Source: Pseudomonas sp. TH43
GTDB taxonomy: Bacteria; Pseudomonadota; Gammaproteobacteria; Pseudomonadales; Pseudomonadaceae
DNA: 64,000 bases
Direction of reading: 5' to 3'
Assembly (NCBI RefSeq): GCF_016650635.1
Contig: NZ_JAEKFI010000002.1
Coordinates: 310,001-374,000, forward strand
In this document: positions 33,512 through 42,828 of the stretch, in pieces
Layout: each line of letters starts with the position of its first letter
How positions within the stretch are numbered: the first letter of the stretch is position 1
The notes under the pieces: generated by a model
Told to the model about the DNA's origin: nothing
Databases searched by the model: none
Seen by the model: only the letters and a program-made list of their open reading frames with translations
Program-made: the position numbers and the translations under genes

Positions 33512-36165
33512 TGGAAAGCATTTATCAAAAAAAAATCAAACCCTACGCAATTGTTCCACCTGAATTATATGTAAAACGTGATGCCGACAGGCAGTTAAGA
33601 CAGATTATTCAAGACATGGGGCGCCCAGGTTACGTCTTAGTCTCGCGACAAATGGGAAAAACAAACCTACTTCTTAATGCTAAGAGAGAGTTTGCTGACA
33701 CCCCTCACTGCTTCGTATACTTAGATGTATCAAATACCTTCGGTGATCAGCGTGATTTTTTTCGAAATTTGATCGACACTTGCATTGACAGTAGTGGTGA
33801 AGCCGCTGTCGATATCGCTGTCAAAATAGCCGATTCTCGAAAAAAGACAGTGACTCTCCAAGCTCACAGAGAGCATGAGTTCGAGCTTAAAACAGTCATC
33901 GATTCTATCGCTGGAAATCTCATCATCTGCTTGGATGAAATTGATGCCCTTTCGAAGGTAGATTATTCAGATAACGTATTTTCCTTGATACGCAGTATTT
34001 ATTTTTCGGGGCGAACCAATTCCCCCCAACTGAAACGATTAACTTATGTGCTATCAGGAGTAGCCGATCCAGCAGAGCTTATCAAAAATAAATCAGTTTC
34101 CCCATTCAACATAGGTGAAAAAATATACCTTAACGATTTCAGCTTAGTTGAATGTAAGAGCTTTATCGAGGCGTCTGGCCTATTACTCGATCAAACCGTC
34201 ATAGAGAGAGTCTACTACTGGACATCCGGCTATCCTAGGGTGACTTGGGATGTGTGCTCTGCGCTGGAAGGCCGACTAACATCCTTAAAATTACTGAATA
34301 CTACCGACGTAGATCAAGTTGTAAATGATCTGTACATGCTCAACTATGATCTACCACCATTCGACCACATCCGAGCACGCGTGGCAAAAGATCGTGACAT
34401 TCGAAACTCCATAATGTCCATACACTATGGAAGAAGCTCTAGCATATCTGACAAGATGAAGGACAGACTCTACCTATCAGGAATATGCACACCGAAATCA
34501 GATGATGGCTCAGTGAGCTTCAAAAACCTAATCATGGCGAACGCCCTTTCTGAGAAATGGATTTCAGAGATAGAGCATGATTCGGCTACATCCTTTGAGC
34601 GCGCCTCCCTAGCGTCTAAAGAAGGAAATTATACAGCAGCTATCGAGTTCTACAAGGAGGCCCTCGACCAACCTATTTCTGTAGAAATCCGAAGCTTCCT
34701 AAGTATCGAGCTAGCCACAAGTTATATGCAGGCAGGAGAGTACGCACACGCCATCAAGATATTTGAAGAATGCACTTTGCCAGAAAATTCAGCGATAGAG
34801 CTAAAGCATCGAAAAATCCATAACTATGGAGCCAGCCTACTTCTTTCTCGCAACTACTCGGCCGCAATCGGAGAATTTGACAAGTTACTGGATACAAGCC
34901 CTGGAGAAGAAAATGGATTGCATTATTACGAAACACACGTCAATCTTGCCACCGCGCTTACTCTCCAAAGCTCAGAAGCAGATGACTACAACTACAATTC
35001 AGCAAATTACGTCCGGGCAGAAAAGCTACTTCAGCACTTGGTCAGCAGCTCCTCTGTAATCACTACTGACCTGCAACCACAATTAGCGCAAAAGATCCTC
35101 TTGAGCGCGCACTTCAAGCTATTTGAATTATATTATGAGAAAGGGGAGCTAGAGGCAGCAAAAGAACATATTAATGCTGCTATTAATCTCGGCGAGAAGA
35201 CCGCATCATTACTGCTCGAAATGCGAAAAATCCAGTTAACGCAGGATGGGGCGGCTCAGCGAGAACAATATAAAAAATTTTCACAGACGCTCATAGAAAA
35301 CAGGCTTCGCCTAGCCGAAACCGTTCCAATGGATACAATCCAGTTCACATCTGAACGTTGTGCCGAGTTAATAATTAATCTTATTAATCACAACCTATTA
35401 GATGAGAGTCACGATCTATGCTCCTACCTACAATCTGCCGACAATGCTCACGGGGCTTTGGTTTGGAACATATTGCATCGCGCCATAGCACTGGAAGCCA
35501 ACAAGCAAAATTACAACCTCATCTCTACGATAGCTGCAACTGCATTCAGATTTAGCGATTATGTTACGCCTTTTGAGTTGAGGGTAATGCTCATATTTGC
35601 ATTGCTTTCACCAAATGAAAATCAGTTACAGACTTGCCTAGAAATATATTCGAGAAGAGTTCTCTCAATAGAATCATACAACTTTGAAGATCATGACTTT
35701 AGAATTATTTGGATTTTGGCGCACTTCTGTCTAGACCATGAACTAGTCGAAAAACATCACAACCTGCTTAAACTAGCCCAATTAAAGTTTGATAGTTATG
35801 AGCAAGCCCTAGGCAGCGCACACGAATCAGTAAAAGCGTTTGCCATACTATTTATTTTTCTCAACTTTAGAGCAAACGCAGCCTTCGGTGTGGATATCAA
35901 CCTTTCCGACAAGCTGATGACTTACATCAACGAGCTGTCAAACCTTAGAACTTTACACTTCCCAGTAATGCCTAGCAATTTCGGCCTGATACTGGAAAAG
36001 CAATTTCGATATTTTTCCGACCTGCAACAACCGGAACAGCAAGAAAAAATTGGCAGAAACACTATTGTCACTGTTGAATTCCTAAATGGAAAACAATTAA
36101 CAGGAAAACATAAAAAATTCTCAGAGCGCATAGCTCGAGGTGAGTGCAAAGTAGTGAAGCTTTAA
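33511..36165 (+). CDS. AAA/STAND-type ATPase with TPR-like C-terminus
   Basis: An 884-residue protein. The N-terminal 330 residues form an AAA_35-like domain, with a P-loop GYVLVSRQMGKTNLLLNAKR (about 39-58) and Walker B NLIICLDEIDALSK. A helical winged segment follows. Residues about 365-800 are repeats of TPR type (FERASLASKEGNYTAAIEFY, YMQAGEYAHAIKIFEE, LLLSRNYSAAIGEFDKLL). This is the sensor layout of STAND NTPases, in which the repeat region recognises a trigger. Translation is coupled to the hydrolase-ATPase by a one-base overlap, so the pair is probably sensor and effector. AT-rich compared with core DNA. Confidence 0.82.
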   Translation: MESIYQKKIKPYAIVPPELYVKRDADRQLRQIIQDMGRPGYVLVSRQMGKTNLLLNAKREFADTPHCFVYLDVSNTFGDQRDFFRNLIDTCIDSSGEAAVDIAVKIADSRKKTVTLQAHREHEFELKTVIDSIAGNLIICLDEIDALSKVDYSDNVFSLIRSIYFSGRTNSPQLKRLTYVLSGVADPAELIKNKSVSPFNIGEKIYLNDFSLVECKSFIEASGLLLDQTVIERVYYWTSGYPRVTWDVCSALEGRLTSLKLLNTTDVDQVVNDLYMLNYDLPPFDHIRARVAKDRDIRNSIMSIHYGRSSSISDKMKDRLYLSGICTPKSDDGSVSFKNLIMANALSEKWISEIEHDSATSFERASLASKEGNYTAAIEFYKEALDQPISVEIRSFLSIELATSYMQAGEYAHAIKIFEECTLPENSAIELKHRKIHNYGASLLLSRNYSAAIGEFDKLLDTSPGEENGLHYYETHVNLATALTLQSSEADDYNYNSANYVRAEKLLQHLVSSSSVITTDLQPQLAQKILLSAHFKLFELYYEKGELEAAKEHINAAINLGEKTASLLLEMRKIQLTQDGAAQREQYKKFSQTLIENRLRLAETVPMDTIQFTSERCAELIINLINHNLLDESHDLCSYLQSADNAHGALVWNILHRAIALEANKQNYNLISTIAATAFRFSDYVTPFELRVMLIFALLSPNENQLQTCLEIYSRRVLSIESYNFEDHDFRIIWILAHFCLDHELVEKHHNLLKLAQLKFDSYEQALGSAHESVKAFAILFIFLNFRANAAFGVDINLSDKLMTYINELSNLRTLHFPVMPSNFGLILEKQFRYFSDLQQPEQQEKIGRNTIVTVEFLNGKQLTGKHKKFSERIARGECKVVKL

Positions 36166-36166
36166 C

Positions 36167-36208
36167 AAATAAACCCCACTGCGCATTTATGCCGGTGGGA
36201 TTTATTTC
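36167..36208 (+). terminator. Terminator of the hydrolase/AAA-TPR operon
   Basis: Starting 2 bases after the stop, AAATAAACCCCAC pairs with GTGGGATTTATTT around an inner GCAT/ATGC loop, ending in a T-rich run. A strong, long stem with A/T flanks that could work in both directions. Confidence 0.85.
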
Positions 36209-36591
36209 ATTCAAGCATTACTGAGGGGCACCCTAATCGGAGTTGGTTACCAATCACCAGTTCCAAGGTAAGGTAATTATCTACGATCCGAAAAGAATAC
36301 TACACGTCTTCCTGAAGAGGGTCATGAGCATGAAGTAGCAACCCGCAAGCAATAAAGTACTCTTCTCACAACCCGAACCTCAACTCCATAGCACGGCTAT
36401 CCGTCGCTTGGTCACTATCAGTCCTAAGAATGCACACACCCTTCTCACTCAGAGAAAAACGATTTAGGCTGCCCCATCAACAGTTTCGAAGCAAAACATT
36501 GAAAATCTAGAGTCTTATTAAATCTACGCTTTCCAAGACCACCGTCATCTTAGGGTGAATGTGATGCACAGCAGCTTGAGCGAAACGCAGG
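36209..36591. other. Intergenic region without a gene
   Basis: About 380 bp between the operon terminator and exonuclease remnant E. No open frame, repeat or palindrome stood out. Confidence 0.5.
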
Positions 36592-36815
36592 GGTTGTCAC
36601 GTCCCCTTCCCTACTCGAAGGCTTGCCACATTTCAATGCAAGGAAATGGCATGCAGGCTTATATGACGATCGACCCAAATCACTTAAGCAAACAGTTGAG
36701 TCGCTGGGCTTGGTTTGGATGGGTGCCTATCATCGTTGGATAGACGACGCGAGAAATGTGGCTTCCATCATCAAGGAAACGCCCGCCTGAGCGCTGAGCC
36801 GGGCCCAGGTGCCCG
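36592..36815 (+). pseudogene. Exonuclease remnant E with hairpin
   Basis: The last 190 bases of the exonuclease gene are well preserved (TTCCCTACTCGAAGGCTTGC, then AAATGGCATGCAGG and CATCATCAAGGAAACGCCCGCC) and end at TGA 36788. The CGGGCCCAGGTGCCCG hairpin follows at 36800-36815. The 5' two thirds are missing and there is no usable start. It separates the hydrolase/AAA-TPR module from the OLD module. Confidence 0.88.
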
Positions 36816-36887
36816 AAGAAGCGATTTACTGCTATCAACAAATTACTTTCCAGCACAGCTATAGCTGACGGCGCTCACTGTCATAAG

Positions 36888-37223
36888 TTGTCGCATCTGA
36901 AATCCGTCCATTTCTTAAATTTGTCTTGTTTTGACGGTACTTGCAGGACAGAAATTTCATGCAGAAAAGCAGCCATACGCGTCAGATTCAGAGTCATTGA
37001 AACCAAATCACTGGATGAGGGCGCCGAGCAATATCGAGTGGCAGATCTCGTAGAAGGTGATTCAGCCAGCAAGCTCGGAGTTTTCAAAACCAAAGCCGAG
37101 GCTGAAGTCGTGAGCTCGTTGTTGAATGCTGAGCGACCTAGCTCAGTTGGTAACAACCCCCCCGGTCTACAGAGTCCGCCTGACCCTCCTCGTAACGACA
37201 GAAGCGCCAACAGTAGTGATTAA
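36888..37223 (+). CDS. Unknown small protein, possibly truncated
   Basis: A frame of up to 111 residues opened by TTG 36888. The central part, FRVIETKSLDEGAEQYRVAD and GVFKTKAEAEVVSSLLNAE, has natural protein composition. The first 30 residues do not, and no ATG or ribosome site is seen in front of it, so the 5' end may be lost. It is convergent with the OLD nuclease gene. Function unknown. Confidence 0.4.
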   Translation: MSHLKSVHFLNLSCFDGTCRTEISCRKAAIRVRFRVIETKSLDEGAEQYRVADLVEGDSASKLGVFKTKAEAEVVSSLLNAERPSSVGNNPPGLQSPPDPPRNDRSANSSD

Positions 37224-37288
37224 GCGACCAGTCTCGTGAATAGAACGAGGCTGGCCGACAAGCACCGTCCACCAGCCGTAAAGCTCTT

Positions 37289-39298
37289 CTAGCTGAGATA
37301 GTTATTGATTGCCTTGAACAATGCGGCGAAGCGAGACTTCGTCGCCGCATCCACTTTTGTGGCGGGAGTACTAGTGAACATCGCCGCAACGGTGTAGTGG
37401 TTGAAGCCCCCGCTAGGTCTGAGTTCGATTTTTCGATCCTTCAGGAGCTGTTCTATGCGCTGCACAATCCGGTCGCCTGCAGGCAGCTCTTTCTCTTCGA
37501 TGATCACACCCGCCAGCTGCTTCGCGAAGGCTTTGTTGAAGCAGGCAAGATAGGTCTTGATCGTGAAGAGATCTTCTATGTCGCTGGGGATCGTATCCTG
37601 ACCCAAAGCATCCAGATCACGAAATTGCGAAGCATTGAATACGGCCTTTTTTTGCACCAGCTTCTGATGGATAAGGCTTTCAAGCTTTTGATCCTGCCGC
37701 CCGTTGTAATCCAATAGCAGTGCTACAGACAACCCATTCGCTCCCAGCAGCGAGGTGAAAGTCGCGACGTTGTTGAGGCCACCAACCGGCACAATCGTGG
37801 TGTGCTGATCAAGCCCTGATTCACCAGATGCATCGAGCATCGCAGACATTGCCTGCAGGTAGGCAAGCTCAGAAACGCCCTCGACCAGTAGGTTGCTTTT
37901 GCTGATGAACAGATTTTGTGCGACGTTCCAACCAAGCGCTGCTTGGAGGGGGAAAATAGTGCGAGGGTCAGAACCTGACAGGTTCTCGGACACTGTGGTT
38001 CCTACGTCCTGCTTATCTTCAACGATTCGAACCTGGTTAAGCCGGGACGATCTCACCATGAAGGGCGAATGGGTCGTGTAAATCACCTGGTGGCTTGCTG
38101 AGAGGTTGTCGATGTAATTTAGGAAGTCCTCTTGAGCTAGGGCGTGTAGCGCTAAACCTGGCTCATCCAGAAGCAGAATAAGATCACCCGAAGCCTTGAC
38201 GCCCGATGAAGTCAGTTGAGCCTGCACACTGTCAAACCAGACCAGAAAACTGAAGAACCAGATGAAGCCTCTGCTACGCTGGTCGAATGGCGTTGTCACG
38301 CCACGGTGGCGCCGATTTTTTATCCTGAGGTAAAGGTTAGGCCCGTTGTCGAAGGGGGTAACGTCAGTGCTATCGGGCCTGATATCTACCTCAACCTCCA
38401 AGTCTTCGTTTTGCTTCCAAAACTCAAGCACCTTATCGGTAAGGTTGATAGAGACCCCCTCGACCTTGGCCCGCATCTCCTCGTAAGTCGTCTTCCCGTC
38501 AAAGTCGTCCAGCTCGACTCCTGCAATCCTCAGTAAAGCAAGGATCGACAGATGCTTCGGTTCAATCAATGCTTTTTTCGTCGGATCGGCTTTAACTGTT
38601 GCAATTCGGCTTTTTAAATCAGCCAGGTTGATCTTCCCTGGGAGCAGGTCGTATTCACTGAAGTACAAAAATTTGGGTACCAGTGGTGACAACTGTCGCC
38701 ATACATCGTAAGCAATGACCGGGGAGCTTTTCCAAGGGGAGCCATCGATTCGCTTCTTTAATCCTTCAGCGAATTGAGAATCTACCTCCGTCAGATTGAT
38801 CTGACTGAGGCTGGTGTGGGCGGCACGGATAGACGCTGAACTGGAAATCGCTTTGATCGCATCGGTTGAAAGTCCAGCGGTTTTGGCCAAGCCCGCCATT
38901 ACCGAAGTCTCATCAACGCTCAAGCCTATTGAGCGGTTATTGGCATAGTCATGACTAATGGTGAAGGTGAAGTCTTCACCAAGTGAAGTGTGGAAAGCCG
39001 AATTAATGGCTGCAAGCTCAGATTTGCTCGGCTTGAAAGTCAACTCTACAACTTTTTCAGGTTCATCCTCGTGCTTACGCAGATAGGCGGTGAGGTGCCT
39101 ACGTGGGTAGTCATCAGTTGGATTGAACGCCTCCTCATCCAATGCATCATTGGATTTGTGTAGCGCCTTCAAGAAAACTGTTTTTCCTGCCTCGTTCATG
39201 CCAACGAGGACGGTCACATCAGGGTCGATGGCGACGCTTTGTGATGTGTTGATCGAGCGGTACGGCCCTACTGCGGCTTTCGTTAGGATCACGGGCAT
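37289..39298 (-). CDS. OLD family ATPase-TOPRIM nuclease
   Basis: A 669-residue protein. The ABC-type ATPase has Walker A GMNEAGKT (33-40) and a late Walker B region LILLLDEPGLALHALAQ (about 368) with the following THSPFM switch His. The C-terminal TOPRIM domain has LLVEGVSELAYLQAM (catalytic Glu, about 467) and ALLLDYNGRQ (Asp, about 530). This is the class 1 OLD layout of phage P2 Old and of Gabija GajA. No UvrD-like GajB or other partner is adjacent, so it is best called a lone OLD defence nuclease. ATG 39298 follows an AGGA at short spacing. Confidence 0.85.
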   Translation of the reverse strand: MPVILTKAAVGPYRSINTSQSVAIDPDVTVLVGMNEAGKTVFLKALHKSNDALDEEAFNPTDDYPRRHLTAYLRKHEDEPEKVVELTFKPSKSELAAINSAFHTSLGEDFTFTISHDYANNRSIGLSVDETSVMAGLAKTAGLSTDAIKAISSSASIRAAHTSLSQINLTEVDSQFAEGLKKRIDGSPWKSSPVIAYDVWRQLSPLVPKFLYFSEYDLLPGKINLADLKSRIATVKADPTKKALIEPKHLSILALLRIAGVELDDFDGKTTYEEMRAKVEGVSINLTDKVLEFWKQNEDLEVEVDIRPDSTDVTPFDNGPNLYLRIKNRRHRGVTTPFDQRSRGFIWFFSFLVWFDSVQAQLTSSGVKASGDLILLLDEPGLALHALAQEDFLNYIDNLSASHQVIYTTHSPFMVRSSRLNQVRIVEDKQDVGTTVSENLSGSDPRTIFPLQAALGWNVAQNLFISKSNLLVEGVSELAYLQAMSAMLDASGESGLDQHTTIVPVGGLNNVATFTSLLGANGLSVALLLDYNGRQDQKLESLIHQKLVQKKAVFNASQFRDLDALGQDTIPSDIEDLFTIKTYLACFNKAFAKQLAGVIIEEKELPAGDRIVQRIEQLLKDRKIELRPSGGFNHYTVAAMFTSTPATKVDAATKSRFAALFKAINNYLS

Positions 39299-39633
39299 TT
39301 CCTGAGCTGTTGAAGAACCTGAAAGCTTAGTTCACATAACCAGAGGCACCAGACTGGTTGAGACTATTCAGCCGGCACGCTCCGTCCAACCTGGACGCGC
39401 GAAAGTGCCTAGTCATAGCCCGCGGTGCGCTCCTGCGTATAACGTAGGTACCTCTCCTAAAGGGCACATAGGCGGGCTCACGAACTCGCTTTCTAAGCAG
39501 TAGGCTGCGAAGCGCCAGACTTGGCGGCCTACCTTTTCCTCTCCGCAAGCTTCCCAGTCCTTCCCCTCAGTTCCCGTGATTTCTTACCCGTACGTGAAAA
39601 ATGACGCCATGACTGCGAAAAGGACAGCCCCGC
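39299..39633. other. Intergenic region without a gene
   Basis: About 335 bp upstream of the OLD gene. It presumably contains that gene's promoter. Short Arg-rich frames here look non-coding. Nothing else recognised. Confidence 0.5.
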
Positions 39634-40167
39634 CTAAAAAATGCTCACTTTACCCTTGGACGCAATTGCTTTAGCCACTCGATCCAATACAGTTTCAAGA
39701 TAGCGCACTCGACCACTTTCAGTATATTTGCTAAGCGTTTGATTTATTTGACGACGATCGCCATCTTCCAAATGATTCAATGCACGAATTATTACATCCG
39801 AATCACTATGTCTTGTTGAAGCCAAATAGGCCAGAGAGTCAAAATACTTATTCTTCAAATCTTCCAGCGCTTTAAGCTTTGATTCAACGTCATCCGAGAC
39901 ACAATGAAGATCCATGTCAAAAGGATCCGCTACCGAAGTAGTTATTTCTTGACTTTCATTCACGGAAGGCGGTAACTGACGAAGCTCATGCAATTCGCCA
40001 AAACTAGCCGAGTGGGCTTTCAACGTCTCTAACTCATACTCAATAGCTTTCACGAATTCTTTTTCGGCATGCATCCGAGACCGCAACGAAATCATGACTG
40101 CCAGAGTTGCGACAATAGACCCAAACATAGGAAGGAAAGCGAGAATTTTATCAAAGTCCATATTCAC
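39634..40167 (-). CDS. Membrane-anchored protein of unknown function
   Basis: A 177-residue protein with one N-terminal transmembrane helix (about residues 9-28, ILAFLPMFGSIVATLAVMIS) and a charged, helical, partly coiled-coil cytosolic part. Its ATG at 40167 overlaps the stop of the upstream membrane protein by four bases, so the two are coupled and probably form a complex. AT-rich codon use marks it as foreign. Neither protein belongs to a family I recognise. Confidence 0.65.
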   Translation of the reverse strand: MNMDFDKILAFLPMFGSIVATLAVMISLRSRMHAEKEFVKAIEYELETLKAHSASFGELHELRQLPPSVNESQEITTSVADPFDMDLHCVSDDVESKLKALEDLKNKYFDSLAYLASTRHSDSDVIIRALNHLEDGDRRQINQTLSKYTESGRVRYLETVLDRVAKAIASKGKVSIF

Positions 40168-40598
40168 TCACTCCTCAGTGAAAAGTCATTATACGGCTGA
40201 GACTCAATAACATGATACTTAAATTTTATCATTGCATTGATTAGGAATGACGCTCCGATCACCCAAACCGCATTGTACGAATCATTGAAATTTATAACAG
40301 ACAGAGAAAACCCAAAAACAGCGATATAGAAAATACAGGCAAACAAAGAGAAAATCAGAAATATACTATTTCTAGACACTACACCTGTACTAATTGAATA
40401 CATACTGGCTGCAAGTACAAGATTTGAAGCACTGACCTGCTTATCGTGTAAGGCGTACTCAACTCCCAAAGGAAGCAGCGGCAACCCCAGATTGACTGCC
40501 ATGCTCAAAAACCAAGCCGTAAATCTGTTGCCCCACAGAGGTTTTGCCTTGGGCTTTTCATTCTGGCTGGCGATAGCAGCACCCTCTCCTGTCAACAC
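40164..40598 (-). CDS. Small polytopic membrane protein of unknown function
   Basis: A 144-residue protein with about four hydrophobic segments after a short cytosolic lead. GTG 40598 is taken as the start because AAGGAG lies 5 bases upstream; the ATG two bases away is out of frame. It overlaps the following membrane-anchored gene by four bases (ATGA). Small multi-pass proteins coupled to a coiled-coil partner are common abortive-infection effectors, but that reading is inference. Confidence 0.65.
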   Translation of the reverse strand: MLTGEGAAIASQNEKPKAKPLWGNRFTAWFLSMAVNLGLPLLPLGVEYALHDKQVSASNLVLAASMYSISTGVVSRNSIFLIFSLFACIFYIAVFGFSLSVINFNDSYNAVWVIGASFLINAMIKFKYHVIESQPYNDFSLRSE

Positions 40599-40919
40599 AT
40601 CTACTCCTTCTATGTAAAACTAAGCATGCTGGAATGATAGCAAGATGCTTTCATTTTATCGAACCAGACCGTCCTTGAGCAGAGCGTCGAGCCCTTCGAT
40701 TCCACTTTGGAGGCGTTTTCGCTTTTCCACGATGCGGCCTGATCTGAAAAACAGGCTCTTAACGAAATGCTAACGCCATTTTCGGTCTGGGGCTATTCAC
40801 ACCTAGAGGATGGTTCGCTGATCAACGGGCGATGGAGCCCCAGAATCGGTCACGTATTGGCTAGCGATGTGTCACGCGGGTCGAGCCTTTGATACTTCCG
40901 CCCCTCACCGTATCCCAGG
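40599..40919. other. Intergenic region without a gene
   Basis: About 320 bp between the two-gene membrane module and the GIY-YIG gene, both on the minus strand. It should hold the promoter of the membrane pair. No scar or repeat is visible. Confidence 0.5.
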
Positions 40920-41741
40920 TTAGATTTGCCTACTCTGCGGATCATCGTAATAGCCATAGGCATGGAGTTGTTTGAAGACAACGTCAGGGTCAACCGACTT
41001 CCAGGCAGCGCCGCGTACGTTGCGCCAACCGACCAGTCTCATCATGGAAACGGTAGCATCGGCAGTCTTTGCGGCCGCGTCAGACTCGCGCAATGCGCCT
41101 AGGGAGCGCGTGGTTAATACCTCAACGGGTTTGTAAAGCCCTGTCCAGTCCGATCCTTTGCCGGCGAAATATCGCTTAATACGCGCGTCCGGCTTGCTGC
41201 TGTAACCAACGTAGTAGCGGTCGCCTTCCAGCTTTAAAATAAAAAGGAAGTACTCAACTTCCTCCTTAGCATGTCGCGATGACTGGCCGGAGGTGAAAGA
41301 AGGAGCCAGGCTCAATGGCAAGCTTGGTAAAAGTGTCCTGGCTGCGCTGCATAGCTGATTACTTGTGTCGGTCAGGCAGTCCAAGGATGACGAGGTCGAG
41401 AGTATTGAACCATAGCCATGGCTGATGAGCGCCTTCTCAACATGCTCATCACTTGTGTTCGTAAAAAAACCGCCACGCACGTTCTCATAGCCATATTGAC
41501 GCATCAGCTGCAACACGACTTCGTTTTCCGCAAGCTCACCAGCGCGATAATCAACGTCCTCAAGACACTTGCGCAACAGCTCCTTTACTGGAGGATGCAT
41601 ACGTGTCCATGCTGAACCGCTCCCGTTGAAGTGCTTGCGAATGCGCCGGTCTGGGTCTTTGGCCTGACCTACGTAGAATTTGCCGTTGGCAAGCTCAAGC
41701 ACATAGAGATGACGGATGCACCTTTCTAACTTCCAATCCAT
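40920..41741 (-). CDS. Protein with two tandem GIY-YIG nuclease-like domains
   Basis: A 273-residue protein. Residues 8-95 begin LYVLELANGKFYVGQAKDPDRRIRKH and residues 165-260 begin FLFILKLEGDRYYVGYSSKP; both follow the GIY-YIG pattern (here YVL...YVG and FIL...YVG) with the conserved Arg a few residues on. The halves align along their whole length (GSAWTRMHPPVKEL / GSDWTGLYKPVEVL; YGYENVRGG / VGWRNVRGA), so the gene arose by internal duplication. A Ser/Leu-rich linker separates them. It probably cuts DNA as an intramolecular dimer. It lies in front of the intact exonuclease gene, in opposite orientation. Confidence 0.8.
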   Translation of the reverse strand: MDWKLERCIRHLYVLELANGKFYVGQAKDPDRRIRKHFNGSGSAWTRMHPPVKELLRKCLEDVDYRAGELAENEVVLQLMRQYGYENVRGGFFTNTSDEHVEKALISHGYGSILSTSSSLDCLTDTSNQLCSAARTLLPSLPLSLAPSFTSGQSSRHAKEEVEYFLFILKLEGDRYYVGYSSKPDARIKRYFAGKGSDWTGLYKPVEVLTTRSLGALRESDAAAKTADATVSMMRLVGWRNVRGAAWKSVDPDVVFKQLHAYGYYDDPQSRQI

Positions 41742-41833
41742 GAGTTACCAAACACCCCATTTACGTGGGTCGAACCTTTAGACCAAGTTCTCCGGCTCAA
41801 AGCTCGGCTAGATGACACTAGGACACCCATGCT

Positions 41834-42451
41834 ATGAGCATCCAAGCAAAATTTAATTTCCTCCAGTCTATCCAAAATCTTCTCGCGCCATACCGCTACC
41901 TCCATTGTGTTGACCTTGAGGCGACCTGTGATGAGGTTGGTGAGTCGGAATCACCCAGACCTCTCGCCGTTCTCTCTGATCAGATGGAAACGATTGAGAT
42001 TGGCCTGGTTGTCATAGACCTGGAATCACTTGAGATCGTCTATGAATTCCAGCGCTTCGTTCGACCCCAGATCAACCCTACCCTGACCGATTTCTGCAAA
42101 AAGCTCACCTCCATTCAACAGGTGGACGTGGACGGTGCCCGAATGTATCAAGAGGTCGGCGGCGAGCTACGAACATTTGCTGCAAGTTATCCAAACGCGG
42201 CTTGGGCATCTTGGGGTGACTACGATGCGAGACAGCTTGAGCGCGATGCTGGCTTAGCTGGGTGCCCTTCTCTGTTCGAGGGACTGCCACATTTCAATGC
42301 CAGGAAATGGCATGCCGGCTTATACGACGATCGACCTAAATCACTTAAGCAAACGGTAAAGTCGTTGGGCTTGGTTTGGCAGGGTATCTATCACCGGGGA
42401 ATAAACGATGCTAGAAACGTAGCTTCCATTATCAAGGAAATGCTCGGCTGA
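41834..42451 (+). CDS. Intact ERI-1/KapD-like 3'-5' exonuclease
   Basis: A 205-residue DEDDh exonuclease: ExoI CVDLEATCDE (about residue 25), ExoII ASWGDYDARQLERD (about 119) and ExoIII YHRGINDARNVASI (about 185). The FVRPQINPTLTDFCKKLT segment is typical of the ERI-1/3'hExo branch, which trims RNA or ssDNA ends. ATG 41834 is in the same CCCATG..ATGAGCATC context as the decayed copy that overlaps the histidine phosphatase. This is the only intact copy in the window; at least six remnants lie elsewhere on the island. Confidence 0.88.
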   Translation: MSIQAKFNFLQSIQNLLAPYRYLHCVDLEATCDEVGESESPRPLAVLSDQMETIEIGLVVIDLESLEIVYEFQRFVRPQINPTLTDFCKKLTSIQQVDVDGARMYQEVGGELRTFAASYPNAAWASWGDYDARQLERDAGLAGCPSLFEGLPHFNARKWHAGLYDDRPKSLKQTVKSLGLVWQGIYHRGINDARNVASIIKEMLG

Positions 42452-42461
42452 TTAAGTGAGC

Positions 42462-42477
42462 CGGGCCTCGGGGCTCG
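42462..42477. terminator. GC hairpin after the intact exonuclease
   Basis: CGGGCCTCGGGGCTCG forms a stem-loop 10 bases after the stop at 42451. Equivalent hairpins with changed loops follow remnants A, B, E and F, so the structure is conserved together with the gene end. Confidence 0.65.
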
Positions 42478-42828
42478 AAAGAGCAATAGCGACATTAAAT
42501 GCCAGAGTGACTCGCTTGCGGCAAATGGCAGGTTTTCTCTTATTGCTTATAGAAACCCAAGTGGGCGACTGGAGCCAGAAACTAAGGATGGTCTCGGCTT
42601 ATGCATGGCAGAATGCCTGCGGTAGGCACCTAGGGGCTGCGCAAAACGAACAAATGACTGTTCCACCCTTCAAAAGACACGACCTCAATATAACAAAAGT
42701 CCTCGGGCCGGTCATACGCTTACCCTTTTCATCCAGCATGGGCAGTCTTACGGACGCCATCCCAATCACTGGCGGCGGAACCTTTTCACCTCGAGCAGCA
42801 TATGCAGTGAGATTACGGACAATCAGCA
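42478..42828. other. Intergenic region upstream of the HEPN gene
   Basis: About 350 bp with overlapping frames on both strands but no convincing protein. It should hold the promoter of the HEPN gene. Confidence 0.5.

Noticed and set aside
37289..39298. Gabija or PARIS system
   Set aside because: The ATPase-TOPRIM protein fits GajA-like build, but no UvrD-type GajB and no PARIS partner is adjacent.
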